DNA of 64,000 bases from Helicobacter equorum (GTDB lineage: Bacteria > Campylobacterota > Campylobacteria > Campylobacterales > Helicobacteraceae). Both the position numbers and the translations under genes were made by a program. The notes below the pieces were generated by a model. The model saw only the letters and a program-made list of their open reading frames with translations. It had not been told where the DNA came from and searched no databases. Shown in pieces: positions 1 to 8,383 of the stretch. How positions within the stretch are numbered: the first letter of the stretch is position 1; each line of letters begins with the position of its first letter. The stretch lies in NCBI RefSeq assembly GCF_900198655.1, contig NZ_FZPO01000008.1:1-64000 (forward strand), in the 5' to 3' direction.

Positions 1-1241
1 ACAAGAGCGGAGTCTTGTTGAAGATGATCTTGTATCTCATCTATGCCTTTATTGATGGCTAATACCATCGCACCAAGTTCATCTTCGGATTTTGGTTTAA
101 GTGGAGCTGGACATTTATCATCTTCGTGTCGCAAACATGCAAAAAATGCAAAAAGATGTTTGGATATCACGTTTATGCGCGAAGTGACATTAAACTTGAC
201 ATAAAAATACACAAAAGTCATGATAATAAGCAATGAAGCACAAATCATAGCAATGACTATGTTTTGAAGACGATGCAAAGATTCATAAACGGAGGCTTTT
301 GGAGCTATCACAAGTACATTCCAAAATGTTCCTGTATCGATCCCTACTTCAAAAGACTTGAATTCTGCCAACATTTCTTCGCCTTCATAGTTTGTGTATT
401 CATACAAGCCATCAGTCCTATCATTGAAGGCTTTTAAGAGAGAGATCGCAGATGGATGTGAATTGATTTCTTTGAAATTTGCACCAAGAAGTTTTGAGTC
501 TGGATGGACAGCGATGGTGAAATCATCACTGATTATGCTTCTATAATCAGTATCAAATGCTGATAATGACGGATCAAGTAGTCTTGCAGAGATTTCATTT
601 AAATCGATAAAAATTCCTATTAAACCCTTCAATTCTCCTCGAACTTTGAGAGGTATGTTGATCCCAAAGCCAAATTTATTGCCTTCATGTGCTATATCCA
701 CATATGATGGATTCCCAATACTTGCTTTACCAGTCCTAAGTGTTTTTTGGACACTTCCAAACTTTAAAACAGCCGCATCAGATTCTAATACTTCTACGCC
801 ACCTATAGAGCTTGGGTCAAGGTCTTTTGTTATCACTAAAAATTCCCCATTTTCTGTTTTGTATTTTGGATTAGCGATATTGGTTCCTGTGTATCTAGGA
901 TCTGTGATGTAAAGATATGCATATACTCCAGATGTGTTCATATCAAGCACATTTTTTACCTGTGCTACAAGGAGTTCTTGAGTAGCTTCGCCACTACCTT
1001 TTTCAAGAAGTTCTTCTAATCTTGCTTGTATCCCTGATAATGGTATATATGTGCCATTTATGGCATTATCTACAATCTCTTTGGATTCGCTAGCTATAGT
1101 AGTCAATAGCTTTTGTGTAATTTTTGTTTCTGCTTTGTCAACATTTATTGTAACAACAAAAAGAAGCGCAAGCATACAAAAAAACACAATGAGTCCTACA
1201 CTTACAATGATCTTTGTTCCTAGTTTGAGTTTGAGCATCAT
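1..1241 (-). CDS. Methyl-accepting chemotaxis protein, N-terminal part (runs off left edge)
   Basis: The reading frame is open from the ATG pair at 1236-1241 to the left edge, about 413 residues. It reads MMLKLKLGTKIIVSVGL, a membrane helix at about residues 10-32, a periplasmic region of about 290 residues resembling a dCache ligand-binding domain, a second helix at about 323-346 (IVIAMICASLLIIMTFVYFY), then the start of a HAMP-like linker. The cytoplasmic signalling domain lies outside the window. By family it would sense a small ligand in the periplasm and control CheA. The AAGGGG ribosome site fits either ATG. The promoter contains a 16-base A/T tract (see separate entries). The identification as a chemoreceptor rests on topology because the signalling hairpin is not visible. 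Confidence 0.85.
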   Translation of the reverse strand, partial: MMLKLKLGTKIIVSVGLIVFFCMLALLFVVTINVDKAETKITQKLLTTIASESKEIVDNAINGTYIPLSGIQARLEELLEKGSGEATQELLVAQVKNVLDMNTSGVYAYLYITDPRYTGTNIANPKYKTENGEFLVITKDLDPSSIGGVEVLESDAAVLKFGSVQKTLRTGKASIGNPSYVDIAHEGNKFGFGINIPLKVRGELKGLIGIFIDLNEISARLLDPSLSAFDTDYRSIISDDFTIAVHPDSKLLGANFKEINSHPSAISLLKAFNDRTDGLYEYTNYEGEEMLAEFKSFEVGIDTGTFWNVLVIAPKASVYESLHRLQNIVIAMICASLLIIMTFVYFYVKFNVTSRINVISKHLFAFFACLRHEDDKCPAPLKPKSEDELGAMVLAINKGIDEIQDHLQQDSAL

Positions 1242-1286
1242 GAAACTACCCCTTTTTTTATTGTTAAGAATTTTTCGCAAACCTTA

Positions 1287-1292
1287 ATTGTA
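1287..1292 (-). promoter_or_regulatory. -10 box of the chemoreceptor gene
   Basis: On the minus strand TACAAT lies about 46 bases upstream of the start codon. It is separated by only four bases (GAAA) from the 16-base T tract, so the tract occupies the place of the -10/-35 spacer. Helicobacter housekeeping promoters have a clear -10 box and only a periodic AT-rich region upstream, which fits. Assigned by eye, without expression data. Confidence 0.5.
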
Positions 1293-1296
1293 TTTC

Positions 1297-1312
1297 AAAA
1301 AAAAAAAAAAAA
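1297..1312. repeat. A16/T16 homopolymer in the chemoreceptor promoter
   Basis: Sixteen consecutive A on the plus strand (T on the coding strand of the chemoreceptor gene). It lies just upstream of a TACAAT box. Such tracts vary in length by slipped-strand mispairing, and T tracts at this place tune promoter strength in H. pylori adhesin genes such as sabA. Confidence 0.85.
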
Positions 1313-1423
1313 CAACTTAAACTTCTACTAGTTTTGGATAATTTTTATTAAAGTTTTTGAAAAAAGTTACAAAGTTTCTCATAAAACACATAACGCACAA
1401 TATTTTAGTTCCCTTTGTATCGA

Positions 1424-1440
1424 TGGAATATTTTTTGTTT
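1424..1440 (+). promoter_or_regulatory. Candidate sigma54 promoter for the FlgF-like gene
   Basis: The sequence TGGAATATTTTTTGTTT has the GG and TTG elements at sigma54 spacing, about 40 bases before the gene. It is close to the better match upstream of the fliK-flgD-flgE operon (GGAATATATTTTGCTT), but the -12 GC is GT here. Rod genes being under sigma54 would be plausible. The mismatch makes this tentative. Confidence 0.35.
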
Positions 1441-1480
1441 TGTCATGGTAGATAGACTGATTACATGGAGTTAGACTAGA

Positions 1481-2314
1481 ATGCAAAGTGGCTTTTATAA
1501 TACAACCGGTGGCATGGTAACACAATTTAGTAGGCTTGATCTCATATCTAATAATCTGGCTAATCTCAACACAAATGGATTTAAGCGTGATGATGTAGTG
1601 ATAGGGGATTATTTGCGTCTTTATCAGACACATAAGCACGAACTTCCTATCCATAATCATACGCGAGAAGCAGCAAAATTCCTTAATCGATCCCTTGATA
1701 GAGTGCCAATTATTAGCGAGGAATTTACCGATAGGAGCGTGGGTTCTATGGCACAGACAGAAAATCCGCTTGACTTTGCTTTGCAGGATTCTAATGCGTT
1801 TTTTGCTGTAATGACTCCAGAGGGAGTGCGATACACACGCGATGGAAGTTTTACATTGAATGCAGATGGTGTCTTGGTTACCAAAGAGGGTTTTGCCGTG
1901 CTTTCTAGGGCAGGGCTTGATAGTGGCGGTGGTATTGCGATTGCCCAAGGCTTGCATGTAGAGGTTGATCCTAATGGTAATATATATACGCGTGATATAA
2001 ATAATGATGCCATAGGTGAAATAGCGCCGATAGGTTCTTTGGCGGTAGTGGGATTTGAGAATCCGCGGTATCTTAAAAAGGTGGGTAAAAATCTTTATGA
2101 ATTTCCACAAGATAGATTAGATGATCGCCGAGATTTGCAAAATCGCACGATTGTTATGCAAGGTTTTGTAGAAAAAAGCAATGTTAATGCGGTACTAGAA
2201 ATGAGTGCGCTTATAGAAACAAACCGACTTGTGGATATGTATCAAAAGGTTATGAAATCCCATATGGATGATCTTAATAGCGAAGCTATTACAAAACTAG
2301 CTGTGCGTGCGTAG
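1481..2314 (+). CDS. flgF: Flagellar basal-body rod protein, FlgF/FlgG family
   Basis: The protein has 277 residues. It starts MQSGFYNTTGGMVTQFSRLD and carries the rod/hook signature SNNLANLNTNGFKRD at about 23-37, which marks the conserved N-terminal D0 helix. The C-terminal helix (ALIETNRLVDMYQKVMKSH) completes the two-ended D0 domain. By family it is a proximal rod subunit exported through the flagellar type III apparatus. Epsilonproteobacterial genomes carry this second FlgG-like protein apart from FlgG itself, which is encoded at 59142-59930. It is named FlgF in some annotations and FlgG1/FlgG2 in others, so the symbol is provisional. It stands alone and converges with lnt, 16 bases away. 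Confidence 0.88.
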   Translation: MQSGFYNTTGGMVTQFSRLDLISNNLANLNTNGFKRDDVVIGDYLRLYQTHKHELPIHNHTREAAKFLNRSLDRVPIISEEFTDRSVGSMAQTENPLDFALQDSNAFFAVMTPEGVRYTRDGSFTLNADGVLVTKEGFAVLSRAGLDSGGGIAIAQGLHVEVDPNGNIYTRDINNDAIGEIAPIGSLAVVGFENPRYLKKVGKNLYEFPQDRLDDRRDLQNRTIVMQGFVEKSNVNAVLEMSALIETNRLVDMYQKVMKSHMDDLNSEAITKLAVRA

Positions 2315-2330
2315 AGAATCTTAGGTATTT

Positions 2331-3698
2331 TTATGGGGTGATGATGGCACTTTCACTCATATTGGCACTATGAAAGATAGTGCTTTGATAAAGTCGCGCA
2401 TAGTATTTTAGTAGCATTTTTTGGAGACTTGGTTGGATACTTGGTGCAAACCAAGCATTGTTGCTTGTAGCGATAACAAATTCCGGATAATCTGCATATA
2501 GGGATCTTGAGGTAGCTTCGTAGCATATGGCATTTTTTATTTTCTCACCAAATATATCAATATAGCCAAAATCTACACCATGACTAAACTCCATATTTGC
2601 TATAAATGCAAAATGATTTTTTATAAATTGTGGCAAGGGAATATGTTCTCCAAATGGCGCAAGAATCTTTTTGTCTATGCGTTGGTATGAGCCATTGTTG
2701 AAAACAAAGGTGCTATTGTAGGTTTTATCCCCTTGTATGTGGATTGATCCTGTGATGATGACAATTTCTAAGGAATATTGCTTTAGTGTCTCAAAGATGT
2801 ATGTGTTATTTTGTAGAGGAAATGGAAATGCAGTTTCTGGGAGGATAATAAGCGATTTTTTTTCAGCGATAGCATTTTGGATAAGTGCGAAATTGTATGC
2901 GATAGTATCATATATGTTTTGTGTATCCCATTTGAGGTTTTGGGGAACTTGTGTAGCGTTTAGATGGATGTCTTTAGCAAAGGTTGGTAATGTTTTGGTG
3001 CGAAATGTTTGGAAATCTAGCGCAACGATCGCAAGAATACCGCTTAGAGCAAGGATTGGCAACATTTTTTTTGTGTGTGCGAGAATGAAAGCATACAAAG
3101 CAAGGATAAGAAAGCATATATGTAATGAATCTACCCCAAAATAGCTATAAGAAAGGAGTGCTTGAGGCACGAGCCAATCAAAACCAAAAGGCGTAATAAA
3201 AGGCATAATAAGCAACCCTACAAGGCGCACTGGCAGACATTCACAAAAAAGCAAGATCCAAAATATCACCCCATAAACAAGGGCGATAGCAAGTGCAATG
3301 AATGGAATAAGAAAGCCAAGATCGATGAATCTAAAACTTAGTCCTACCCACCAAAACCACCAAATCCCCACAAAAAAACCAAAGCCAAAACGCCGATTTT
3401 TGGGAATACGCAAATATATATACAAACTCAAAACCCCCAAGATACTACCTAAAAAGTATGGCATATCCAAATGATAGGCTTCAAAAGCCCATATGCCATA
3501 GATTGGCAGGGCAAAAATAAACGCTAAAAAAGCATTGCTAAGGAGATAAAAAAGTAGGGATTGAATCTTTAGTGGCAAAAAGCTTACAAGGTATGAAAAA
3601 CGCATCCACAACACATCAAGATATGTTTGAAAAGACGGAATCTCTAGCTTGGATCGCAATGTATGAAGTATATCTTTTGTGCGTGTGGATAGAGACAT
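2331..3698 (-). CDS. lnt: Apolipoprotein N-acyltransferase
   Basis: The product has 455 residues, with several N-terminal membrane helices (about 45-230) followed by a periplasmic nitrilase-like domain. The catalytic triad is visible: Glu288 in ILPETAFP, Lys343 in DKKILAPFGEHIP and Cys392 in NAICYEA. It transfers the third acyl chain onto the N-terminal cysteine of lipoproteins in the inner membrane. The protein stops soon after the catalytic region (ends SESAIITP), so it lacks most of the C-terminal part and last helix of the E. coli enzyme of about 510 residues. Shorter forms occur in Helicobacter, so this may be normal. It follows gatB on the same strand after 15 bases. Confidence 0.9.
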   Translation of the reverse strand: MSLSTRTKDILHTLRSKLEIPSFQTYLDVLWMRFSYLVSFLPLKIQSLLFYLLSNAFLAFIFALPIYGIWAFEAYHLDMPYFLGSILGVLSLYIYLRIPKNRRFGFGFFVGIWWFWWVGLSFRFIDLGFLIPFIALAIALVYGVIFWILLFCECLPVRLVGLLIMPFITPFGFDWLVPQALLSYSYFGVDSLHICFLILALYAFILAHTKKMLPILALSGILAIVALDFQTFRTKTLPTFAKDIHLNATQVPQNLKWDTQNIYDTIAYNFALIQNAIAEKKSLIILPETAFPFPLQNNTYIFETLKQYSLEIVIITGSIHIQGDKTYNSTFVFNNGSYQRIDKKILAPFGEHIPLPQFIKNHFAFIANMEFSHGVDFGYIDIFGEKIKNAICYEATSRSLYADYPEFVIATSNNAWFAPSIQPSLQKMLLKYYARLYQSTIFHSANMSESAIITP

Positions 3699-3713
3699 TG
3701 TATAGATTCTAAC

Positions 3714-5141
3714 TTATTGCAATTTTTCTTTCAAAAGCTCATTTACTCTAGCGGGATTTGCTCCTTTGCTATTTTTCATCACCTGACCAACAAAAAATCC
3801 AAAGAGTTTATCTTTACCGCTTTTGTATTCCGCGACTTTATCGGCATTGGCAGATAAGACAGATTCTATAGTGTTAAGAATTGCACCATCATCATTAACC
3901 TGTGCTAATCCCATAGAATCTATAAGGCTATCTACATCACCGCCTTTTTGCTCAACCAAAACATCTAAAATTTCTTTGCCACTTTTGCCACTAATCTTGG
4001 CTTCATCAATGCGGCACACCAAAGTCGCAAGTGTGCGTGAATCTACACCACAAGATTGCAAAGTATTCTCACCCTTTAGACGCCCTAAAAGCTCTGTGGT
4101 AAGCCAAGTGAGAGAACCTTTGGCACTTGCACCAAATGTAAGCATAGATTCAAAATATTGTGTCAGCTCTAAGCTAGAGGTGAGTACCCCTGCATCATAG
4201 GGTTTAATGCCAAATTCTCGCACATAACGCTCTCTTTTTTCATCAGGCATTTCTGGAATCTCTCGCCCCTCTTTCATAAGCGTTTCATCAATATACACAG
4301 GTAATAAATCTGGATCAGGAAAATAGCGATAATCCGCAGCTTCTTCTTTGCCACGCATAGATCGTGTTATACCTTTTGTAGTATCAAATAGGCGCGTTTC
4401 TTGCACTACTTCGCTTTGATATTTGTCATCTTCCCACGCTTCAATCTGTCGCTCTACTTCGTATTCGATAGCTTTTTGGATAAATTTAAACGAGTTAAGA
4501 TTTTTAATTTCTACGCGTGTATAAAGTTTAGAATCTCCTTTTGGACGGATAGAAACATTGGCATCACAGCGAAAACTTCCTTCTTGCATATTTGCATCAG
4601 AAATATCCAAAAATCGCACGATAGAGTGAAGTTTTTTTAGATATGCAATTGCTTCATCACTACTACGCATATCTGGCTCACTCACAATCTCTAAAAGCGG
4701 TGTGCAAGCGCGGTTTAGATCGACTTTGGAGTAATCGTGTTCGTGGATATTTTTTCCTGCGTCTTCTTCCATATGTGCACGTGTAACGCCGATGATTTTT
4801 TTCTCACCATTGACTTCTATTTCGATATTTCCACGCCCTACAATGGGGATTTCAAATTGACTAATTTGATAGGCTTTTGGTAAATCGGGATAAAAATAAT
4901 TTTTGCGCGCAAACACAGAGTTTTGATTAATCTGTGCATTAATAGCGGTGCCAAAAGCAATAGCTTTTTTTACCACCTCTTTATTGAGCACTGGCAATGC
5001 ACCTGGAAGTCCCAAGCAAGTAGGACAGACATTGGTATTTGGCTCTGCGCCAAAGCTCGTGGCACACGAGCAAAAGATTTTAGTTTTGGTGTTAAGTTGG
5101 ACATGCACTTCTAGTCCGATGATGGTCTCATAAGCGCTCAT
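3714..5141 (-). CDS. gatB: Aspartyl/glutamyl-tRNA(Asn/Gln) amidotransferase subunit B
   Basis: The protein has 475 residues, the usual length for GatB, starting [21 protein letters not shown]. It has the Cys-rich segment CSCATSF...[12 protein letters not shown] that belongs to the zinc/cradle region. With GatA and GatC it converts misacylated Glu-tRNA(Gln) to Gln-tRNA(Gln), and Asp-tRNA(Asn) to Asn-tRNA(Asn) where needed. This agrees with the lifestyle of Helicobacter, which lacks a glutaminyl-tRNA synthetase. A GltX is encoded in this window at 51767-53179. The C-terminal helical/YqeY-like tail ends [26 protein letters not shown], as is typical for the family. A TATACT -10 box lies upstream. 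Confidence 0.97.
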   Translation of the reverse strand: MSAYETIIGLEVHVQLNTKTKIFCSCATSFGAEPNTNVCPTCLGLPGALPVLNKEVVKKAIAFGTAINAQINQNSVFARKNYFYPDLPKAYQISQFEIPIVGRGNIEIEVNGEKKIIGVTRAHMEEDAGKNIHEHDYSKVDLNRACTPLLEIVSEPDMRSSDEAIAYLKKLHSIVRFLDISDANMQEGSFRCDANVSIRPKGDSKLYTRVEIKNLNSFKFIQKAIEYEVERQIEAWEDDKYQSEVVQETRLFDTTKGITRSMRGKEEAADYRYFPDPDLLPVYIDETLMKEGREIPEMPDEKRERYVREFGIKPYDAGVLTSSLELTQYFESMLTFGASAKGSLTWLTTELLGRLKGENTLQSCGVDSRTLATLVCRIDEAKISGKSGKEILDVLVEQKGGDVDSLIDSMGLAQVNDDGAILNTIESVLSANADKVAEYKSGKDKLFGFFVGQVMKNSKGANPARVNELLKEKLQ

Positions 5142-5176
5142 ATGTTTATTTCCTTTGTGCTTGTGATTTGTGCGTT

Positions 5177-5182
5177 AGTATA
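5177..5182 (-). promoter_or_regulatory. -10 box upstream of gatB
   Basis: On the minus strand TATACT lies about 36 bases upstream of the gatB ATG. No -35 element is evident, as is usual in this group. Placed by sequence resemblance only. Confidence 0.45.
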
Positions 5183-5241
5183 ACAAATCTAAGCTAAAAT
5201 TTTTGCCTAAATCCTTTTTGGGTAGGTAAGGGCAAGGTATT

Positions 5242-5484
5242 CTAGCTTTCTAAAAATGTCTTAGCGGCTTTGATTTGTTCCATAGAAGTTTTGGCAAGTT
5301 GTTTTTTGTATGTAAGAAGTTTGAGAGTTTGGGAGATAAGCTCTCTAGCTTGGAGTTTAGATTCTAGAGAACTTTGGGCAAGGTCTGCGGGGAGATTTTG
5401 TGTAAGGACAAACGCCTTTTGATCATCTTGGCTAAGGATTGCAACCTTGAGTGCATCTAGCCATTGTTGGGTATCAAGGGGCAT
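5242..5484 (-). CDS. Small protein in the FliT position after fliS
   Basis: An 80-residue, mostly helical protein (MPLDTQQWLDALKVAILSQDD) whose start overlaps the fliS stop by one base, so it is probably translated with fliS. In many flagellar operons fliD-fliS is followed by fliT, a small helical export chaperone, and H. pylori also has a small uncharacterised gene here. No recognisable motif is visible. The FliT-like role is inferred from position and size alone. Confidence 0.7.
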   Translation of the reverse strand: MPLDTQQWLDALKVAILSQDDQKAFVLTQNLPADLAQSSLESKLQARELISQTLKLLTYKKQLAKTSMEQIKAAKTFLES

Positions 5485-5867
5485 TAGTGCATTAATTCCT
5501 CGGCATTGACTTCACGCCACGCCTCAAGCAAACCTTTGGCGACATTCATAACGATATCAATTTTTGCAGTGTCGTTTGTTACATTTGCTTGTGTCAAGAG
5601 TTTGATTTGGTGGGTGTAAAGTCCTGTTAGATATACTGCGACATCACCACCTCTTTCATAATCAAGCGTGTTAAGCAATTCTGTAAAAATATCTGTTGTG
5701 CGATTAATGTAATAGATTTTTTTCTCTATGTCTTGGGCTTCCATATATCGCTTAGTTTGCGCGCAAAATCGCAAAATACCTTCATACAGCATTTCTACAA
5801 GTTTGACTGGTGATTCTACCATTACAGAATTTTGCTGATACAGACTATAAGCGTTTGTGCTTCTCAT
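5484..5867 (-). CDS. fliS: Flagellin export chaperone FliS
   Basis: A 127-residue protein starting MRSTNAYSLYQQNSVMVESPVKLVEMLYEGILRF. The pattern NAYxxYQ, SPxxLVxMLYEGxLRF is the FliS signature. By family it binds the C-terminal end of flagellin in the cytoplasm and prevents premature polymerisation before export. It lies between fliD (9-base gap) and the small FliT-position gene, in the sigma28-type flaG-fliD-fliS operon. Confidence 0.95.
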   Translation of the reverse strand: MRSTNAYSLYQQNSVMVESPVKLVEMLYEGILRFCAQTKRYMEAQDIEKKIYYINRTTDIFTELLNTLDYERGGDVAVYLTGLYTHQIKLLTQANVTNDTAKIDIVMNVAKGLLEAWREVNAEELMH

Positions 5868-5876
5868 ATATCCCCC

Positions 5877-7928
5877 TTATTTTTTAGCAACAGATTGATC
5901 TATCATCATCTGCACGCTATTGAAAGCATTGTTGGTCTTTGAGATTTGACTATCATATGCAGCAAATCTTTGTGCCATTAAATCATAACGCGTATCAAGC
6001 ATTGAGACGGCTCGTTTTCTGTCTTCTTTTAGTCTCTTGTCTTCTCTAGTAAGACTCTCTTCAAGCAGTTTCAATCTTGAATTACTACCATCGACAAAAT
6101 TTGCTAATTCTTTATCAAGCATTTTGAAAACGCCATCAACTTGTACTTCGCGAAAATCTCTTGTTGTCATCTTGCCATGGAAGAAATCTCGTGTGCCTTC
6201 TGGGTCGTTATTGACTTCTGTGCGTAGTTTACTTGCGTCTAAACTCATCACACCTTTTTCATTGACGCTGATACCATACTTGATAAGTGAGTATTTATCA
6301 ATCCCCCCACCCATCGTAAAAGTGAGAATCTTATTGAGTGCAGGGCGTATCATACGCACATTGCTTTCGCCATTAAACACTCCTGCTATGCGTGTGTCTT
6401 CGTCATAGCGTGTAAGTTCATCGACTTTCATACTAAGCTGATTGTAGGTTTCGACAAATTTTGTAACACTCTCTATAATAGATTCACTATCGTTTGTAAT
6501 ATTGATGATTGCAGGTTTCCCCGGTTCTGTGGTGGAGAGTAAATCGATTGTGATCCCTGAAGCCACATCATCGATTGTGTTTGTAGGGCGGTGCATGCGT
6601 ATGCCGTTATAGCTAAAACTTGCATCTTGCGCACTTTGGATATTTTTAATTTTAAAGAGATCGTTTTGGGTGCGGACATAATCCATCGCAACACCTTGTT
6701 TTAGATTCCCAAGGCTTTCTAGGGCATGTTTGCTTTTTGGATCGTTGTTGGCACTTATGGCAACCTCGCCTGTATCGGAATTAATCACAAGCTTGCCATC
6801 ATCTGTCGCATGAGAATGAATCCCAGCGATATTATCGATTGCTTGGGCGATGGATTTGGCATTTTGGTATGAGGAATTGTTTTTGTGTGTGAGTGTAGAT
6901 AGATCTAGTGGCACGGTGCCTATAGTGATTGTGCCTTCTAGCTTACCGGCTTTGATTTTTTCTGTAGTGATGAGGTCATTAGATTCTCGGTTTTGTGTGC
7001 TATCTGTGATTCTAAAGCCCATTTCAGTAGTTTTGGCACCGCTAACTTGGACATTATAACCCCTTTTGTCATTGATCACAAGATTATCGCCACCTTCACC
7101 GACACCCACATTAATGTCGCCATCTTCAAGTAATTCTTGGAGATCGGAATCTAAAGAGATTGCTTTTATCACTGCTTCTTTTAGGGCTTGAGCATTATCA
7201 TTGGATTTAGATTCCGTGGAAGTTTTTAGCTCAATATTAAGTGTTTTGTTCGCACCTTTTTTATCCGTAAGCGTGAGCGTAAAATCATCATCTTTAAGGT
7301 TAAATTCACCGGATTTTAGCGTGCTACCATTAAGAGTTTCTCCAAAATAGATTCTGTTATTTTCTCCTGTATCTTTGGAGTTTATCATAAGCTGATAAGG
7401 GTTTGATCCACCCGTTTTCATAATCGTGCCAATCACAGCACTATCGGTTTTATCTGTGATAAGTTGCGCGACTTCTTCGAGTGTCATACCAGCTTTTATA
7501 TCAAGTTCATAAAATTTGCCCTTAGTAAAAAAGCGTAATTTCACATCTTTTTGACTAAAGACAGAATCTCGATCGGCAAACTTTGTCCCTATTTCATTAA
7601 TGTCGCTTTGCGCTAAAGAATCAATATCGAGTTTTATATCTTGGATTGGCACACCATCGCCTATCGTGGCTTTTATGGCATCACCTATGATATTATGAGA
7701 TCGTCCCAAGTATGTAGAATAATCCCCAAGTTTGCTTGTGTAGGATTTCATTTCACGCACACCACTCATAAGATCTACAAGCTGTGTTTGTTTTTCTACA
7801 TTTTTTTCGATTTTTTTATCAATTGGCGCGATTTGTGTACCTTCATCGGCTTTGCGTAATTTGTCTATCGTGTCATAATTAAGGACATTACTACCGATGC
7901 CTAATGAGCTTAGTTTGCCTAAAGCCAT
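5877..7928 (-). CDS. fliD: Flagellar filament cap protein FliD
   Basis: A protein of 683 residues, typical for Helicobacter FliD. The N terminus MALGKLSSLGIGSNVLNYDTIDKLRKADE and the C-terminal coiled coil (LEESLTREDKRLKEDRKRAVSMLDTRYDLMAQRFAAYDSQIS) are the D0 parts. The middle is the variable, surface-exposed domain. The protein forms the distal cap under which flagellin subunits fold. It follows flaG by 3 bases and precedes fliS by 9, so it is part of the same transcript. Confidence 0.96.
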   Translation of the reverse strand: MALGKLSSLGIGSNVLNYDTIDKLRKADEGTQIAPIDKKIEKNVEKQTQLVDLMSGVREMKSYTSKLGDYSTYLGRSHNIIGDAIKATIGDGVPIQDIKLDIDSLAQSDINEIGTKFADRDSVFSQKDVKLRFFTKGKFYELDIKAGMTLEEVAQLITDKTDSAVIGTIMKTGGSNPYQLMINSKDTGENNRIYFGETLNGSTLKSGEFNLKDDDFTLTLTDKKGANKTLNIELKTSTESKSNDNAQALKEAVIKAISLDSDLQELLEDGDINVGVGEGGDNLVINDKRGYNVQVSGAKTTEMGFRITDSTQNRESNDLITTEKIKAGKLEGTITIGTVPLDLSTLTHKNNSSYQNAKSIAQAIDNIAGIHSHATDDGKLVINSDTGEVAISANNDPKSKHALESLGNLKQGVAMDYVRTQNDLFKIKNIQSAQDASFSYNGIRMHRPTNTIDDVASGITIDLLSTTEPGKPAIINITNDSESIIESVTKFVETYNQLSMKVDELTRYDEDTRIAGVFNGESNVRMIRPALNKILTFTMGGGIDKYSLIKYGISVNEKGVMSLDASKLRTEVNNDPEGTRDFFHGKMTTRDFREVQVDGVFKMLDKELANFVDGSNSRLKLLEESLTREDKRLKEDRKRAVSMLDTRYDLMAQRFAAYDSQISKTNNAFNSVQMMIDQSVAKK

Positions 7929-7931
7929 ATT

Positions 7932-8315
7932 TTAGCCTTGTTGATTAAAAATAATCCCTACAACTTCGCGCATACGCTTCATAAGTTCGATAGCTTCCTT
8001 GCTAGGAATCTCTCGTATGATTTTATCACCACCATATTCTTTGACTGTAACCGTCAAACCATGGACATCATCATTATAGGAAAAATTTATACTCGTGCCT
8101 ATGCGCTTCATCTCATCATTAAGCTTTTTGCTAAGCTCTACAAGCTCATCTTTGAGATGTTCTTTATCTTTTTTAGCTTGTTCTTTAGTGATAGAATCTT
8201 TAACAAGTTCTTGCACATTTCCGGTTTTTTGTGCATTTTGGCTATTTGGCATGGCCTTTACCATATCAACAAGCTGATTTTTTGTTGCTTGTAAGTCATT
8301 TACTGCCATATTCAT
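7932..8315 (-). CDS. flaG: Flagellar protein FlaG
   Basis: A 127-residue protein. The C-terminal half (LNDEMKRIGTSINFSYNDD, LTVTVKEY, IIREIPSKEAIELMKRMREVVGIIFNQQG) matches the FlaG family (IPxxE motif). The N-terminal part is low-complexity and lysine/glutamate-rich. FlaG affects filament length in Campylobacter and Helicobacter. It is the first gene of the flaG-fliD-fliS operon, with a strong AAGGAGGAG ribosome site and a good sigma28 promoter directly upstream. Confidence 0.93.
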   Translation of the reverse strand: MNMAVNDLQATKNQLVDMVKAMPNSQNAQKTGNVQELVKDSITKEQAKKDKEHLKDELVELSKKLNDEMKRIGTSINFSYNDDVHGLTVTVKEYGGDKIIREIPSKEAIELMKRMREVVGIIFNQQG

Positions 8316-8351
8316 AATCGTCTCCTCCTTGAAACTTTAGAAATATGACAC

Positions 8352-8378
8352 ATATCGGCGAAAAAAATTTTTTTTAAA
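8352..8378 (-). promoter_or_regulatory. Sigma28 (FliA) promoter of flaG-fliD-fliS
   Basis: On the minus strand a GCCGATAT -10 element (8352-8359) is preceded, 13 bases upstream, by TTTAAA (8373-8378). This is the Helicobacter/Campylobacter FliA pattern (TAAA...GCCGATAA). The predicted start is about 30 bases before the flaG ATG. Late flagellar control of this operon agrees with what is known for H. pylori. Confidence 0.7.
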
Positions 8379-8383
8379 TATTT

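Noticed and set aside
1379-2110. A 243-codon open frame on the minus strand opposite the FlgF-like gene.
   Set aside because: It lies wholly across a well-supported rod protein gene, its product is rich in Ile, Cys and His without any domain, and no ribosome site is seen. It is the antisense shadow of the real gene.
8360-8375. A7T8 run before flaG as a possible phase-variation tract.
   Set aside because: It is split between A and T and forms the AT-rich spacer of a good sigma28 promoter. Neither run is long enough to expect frequent slippage.
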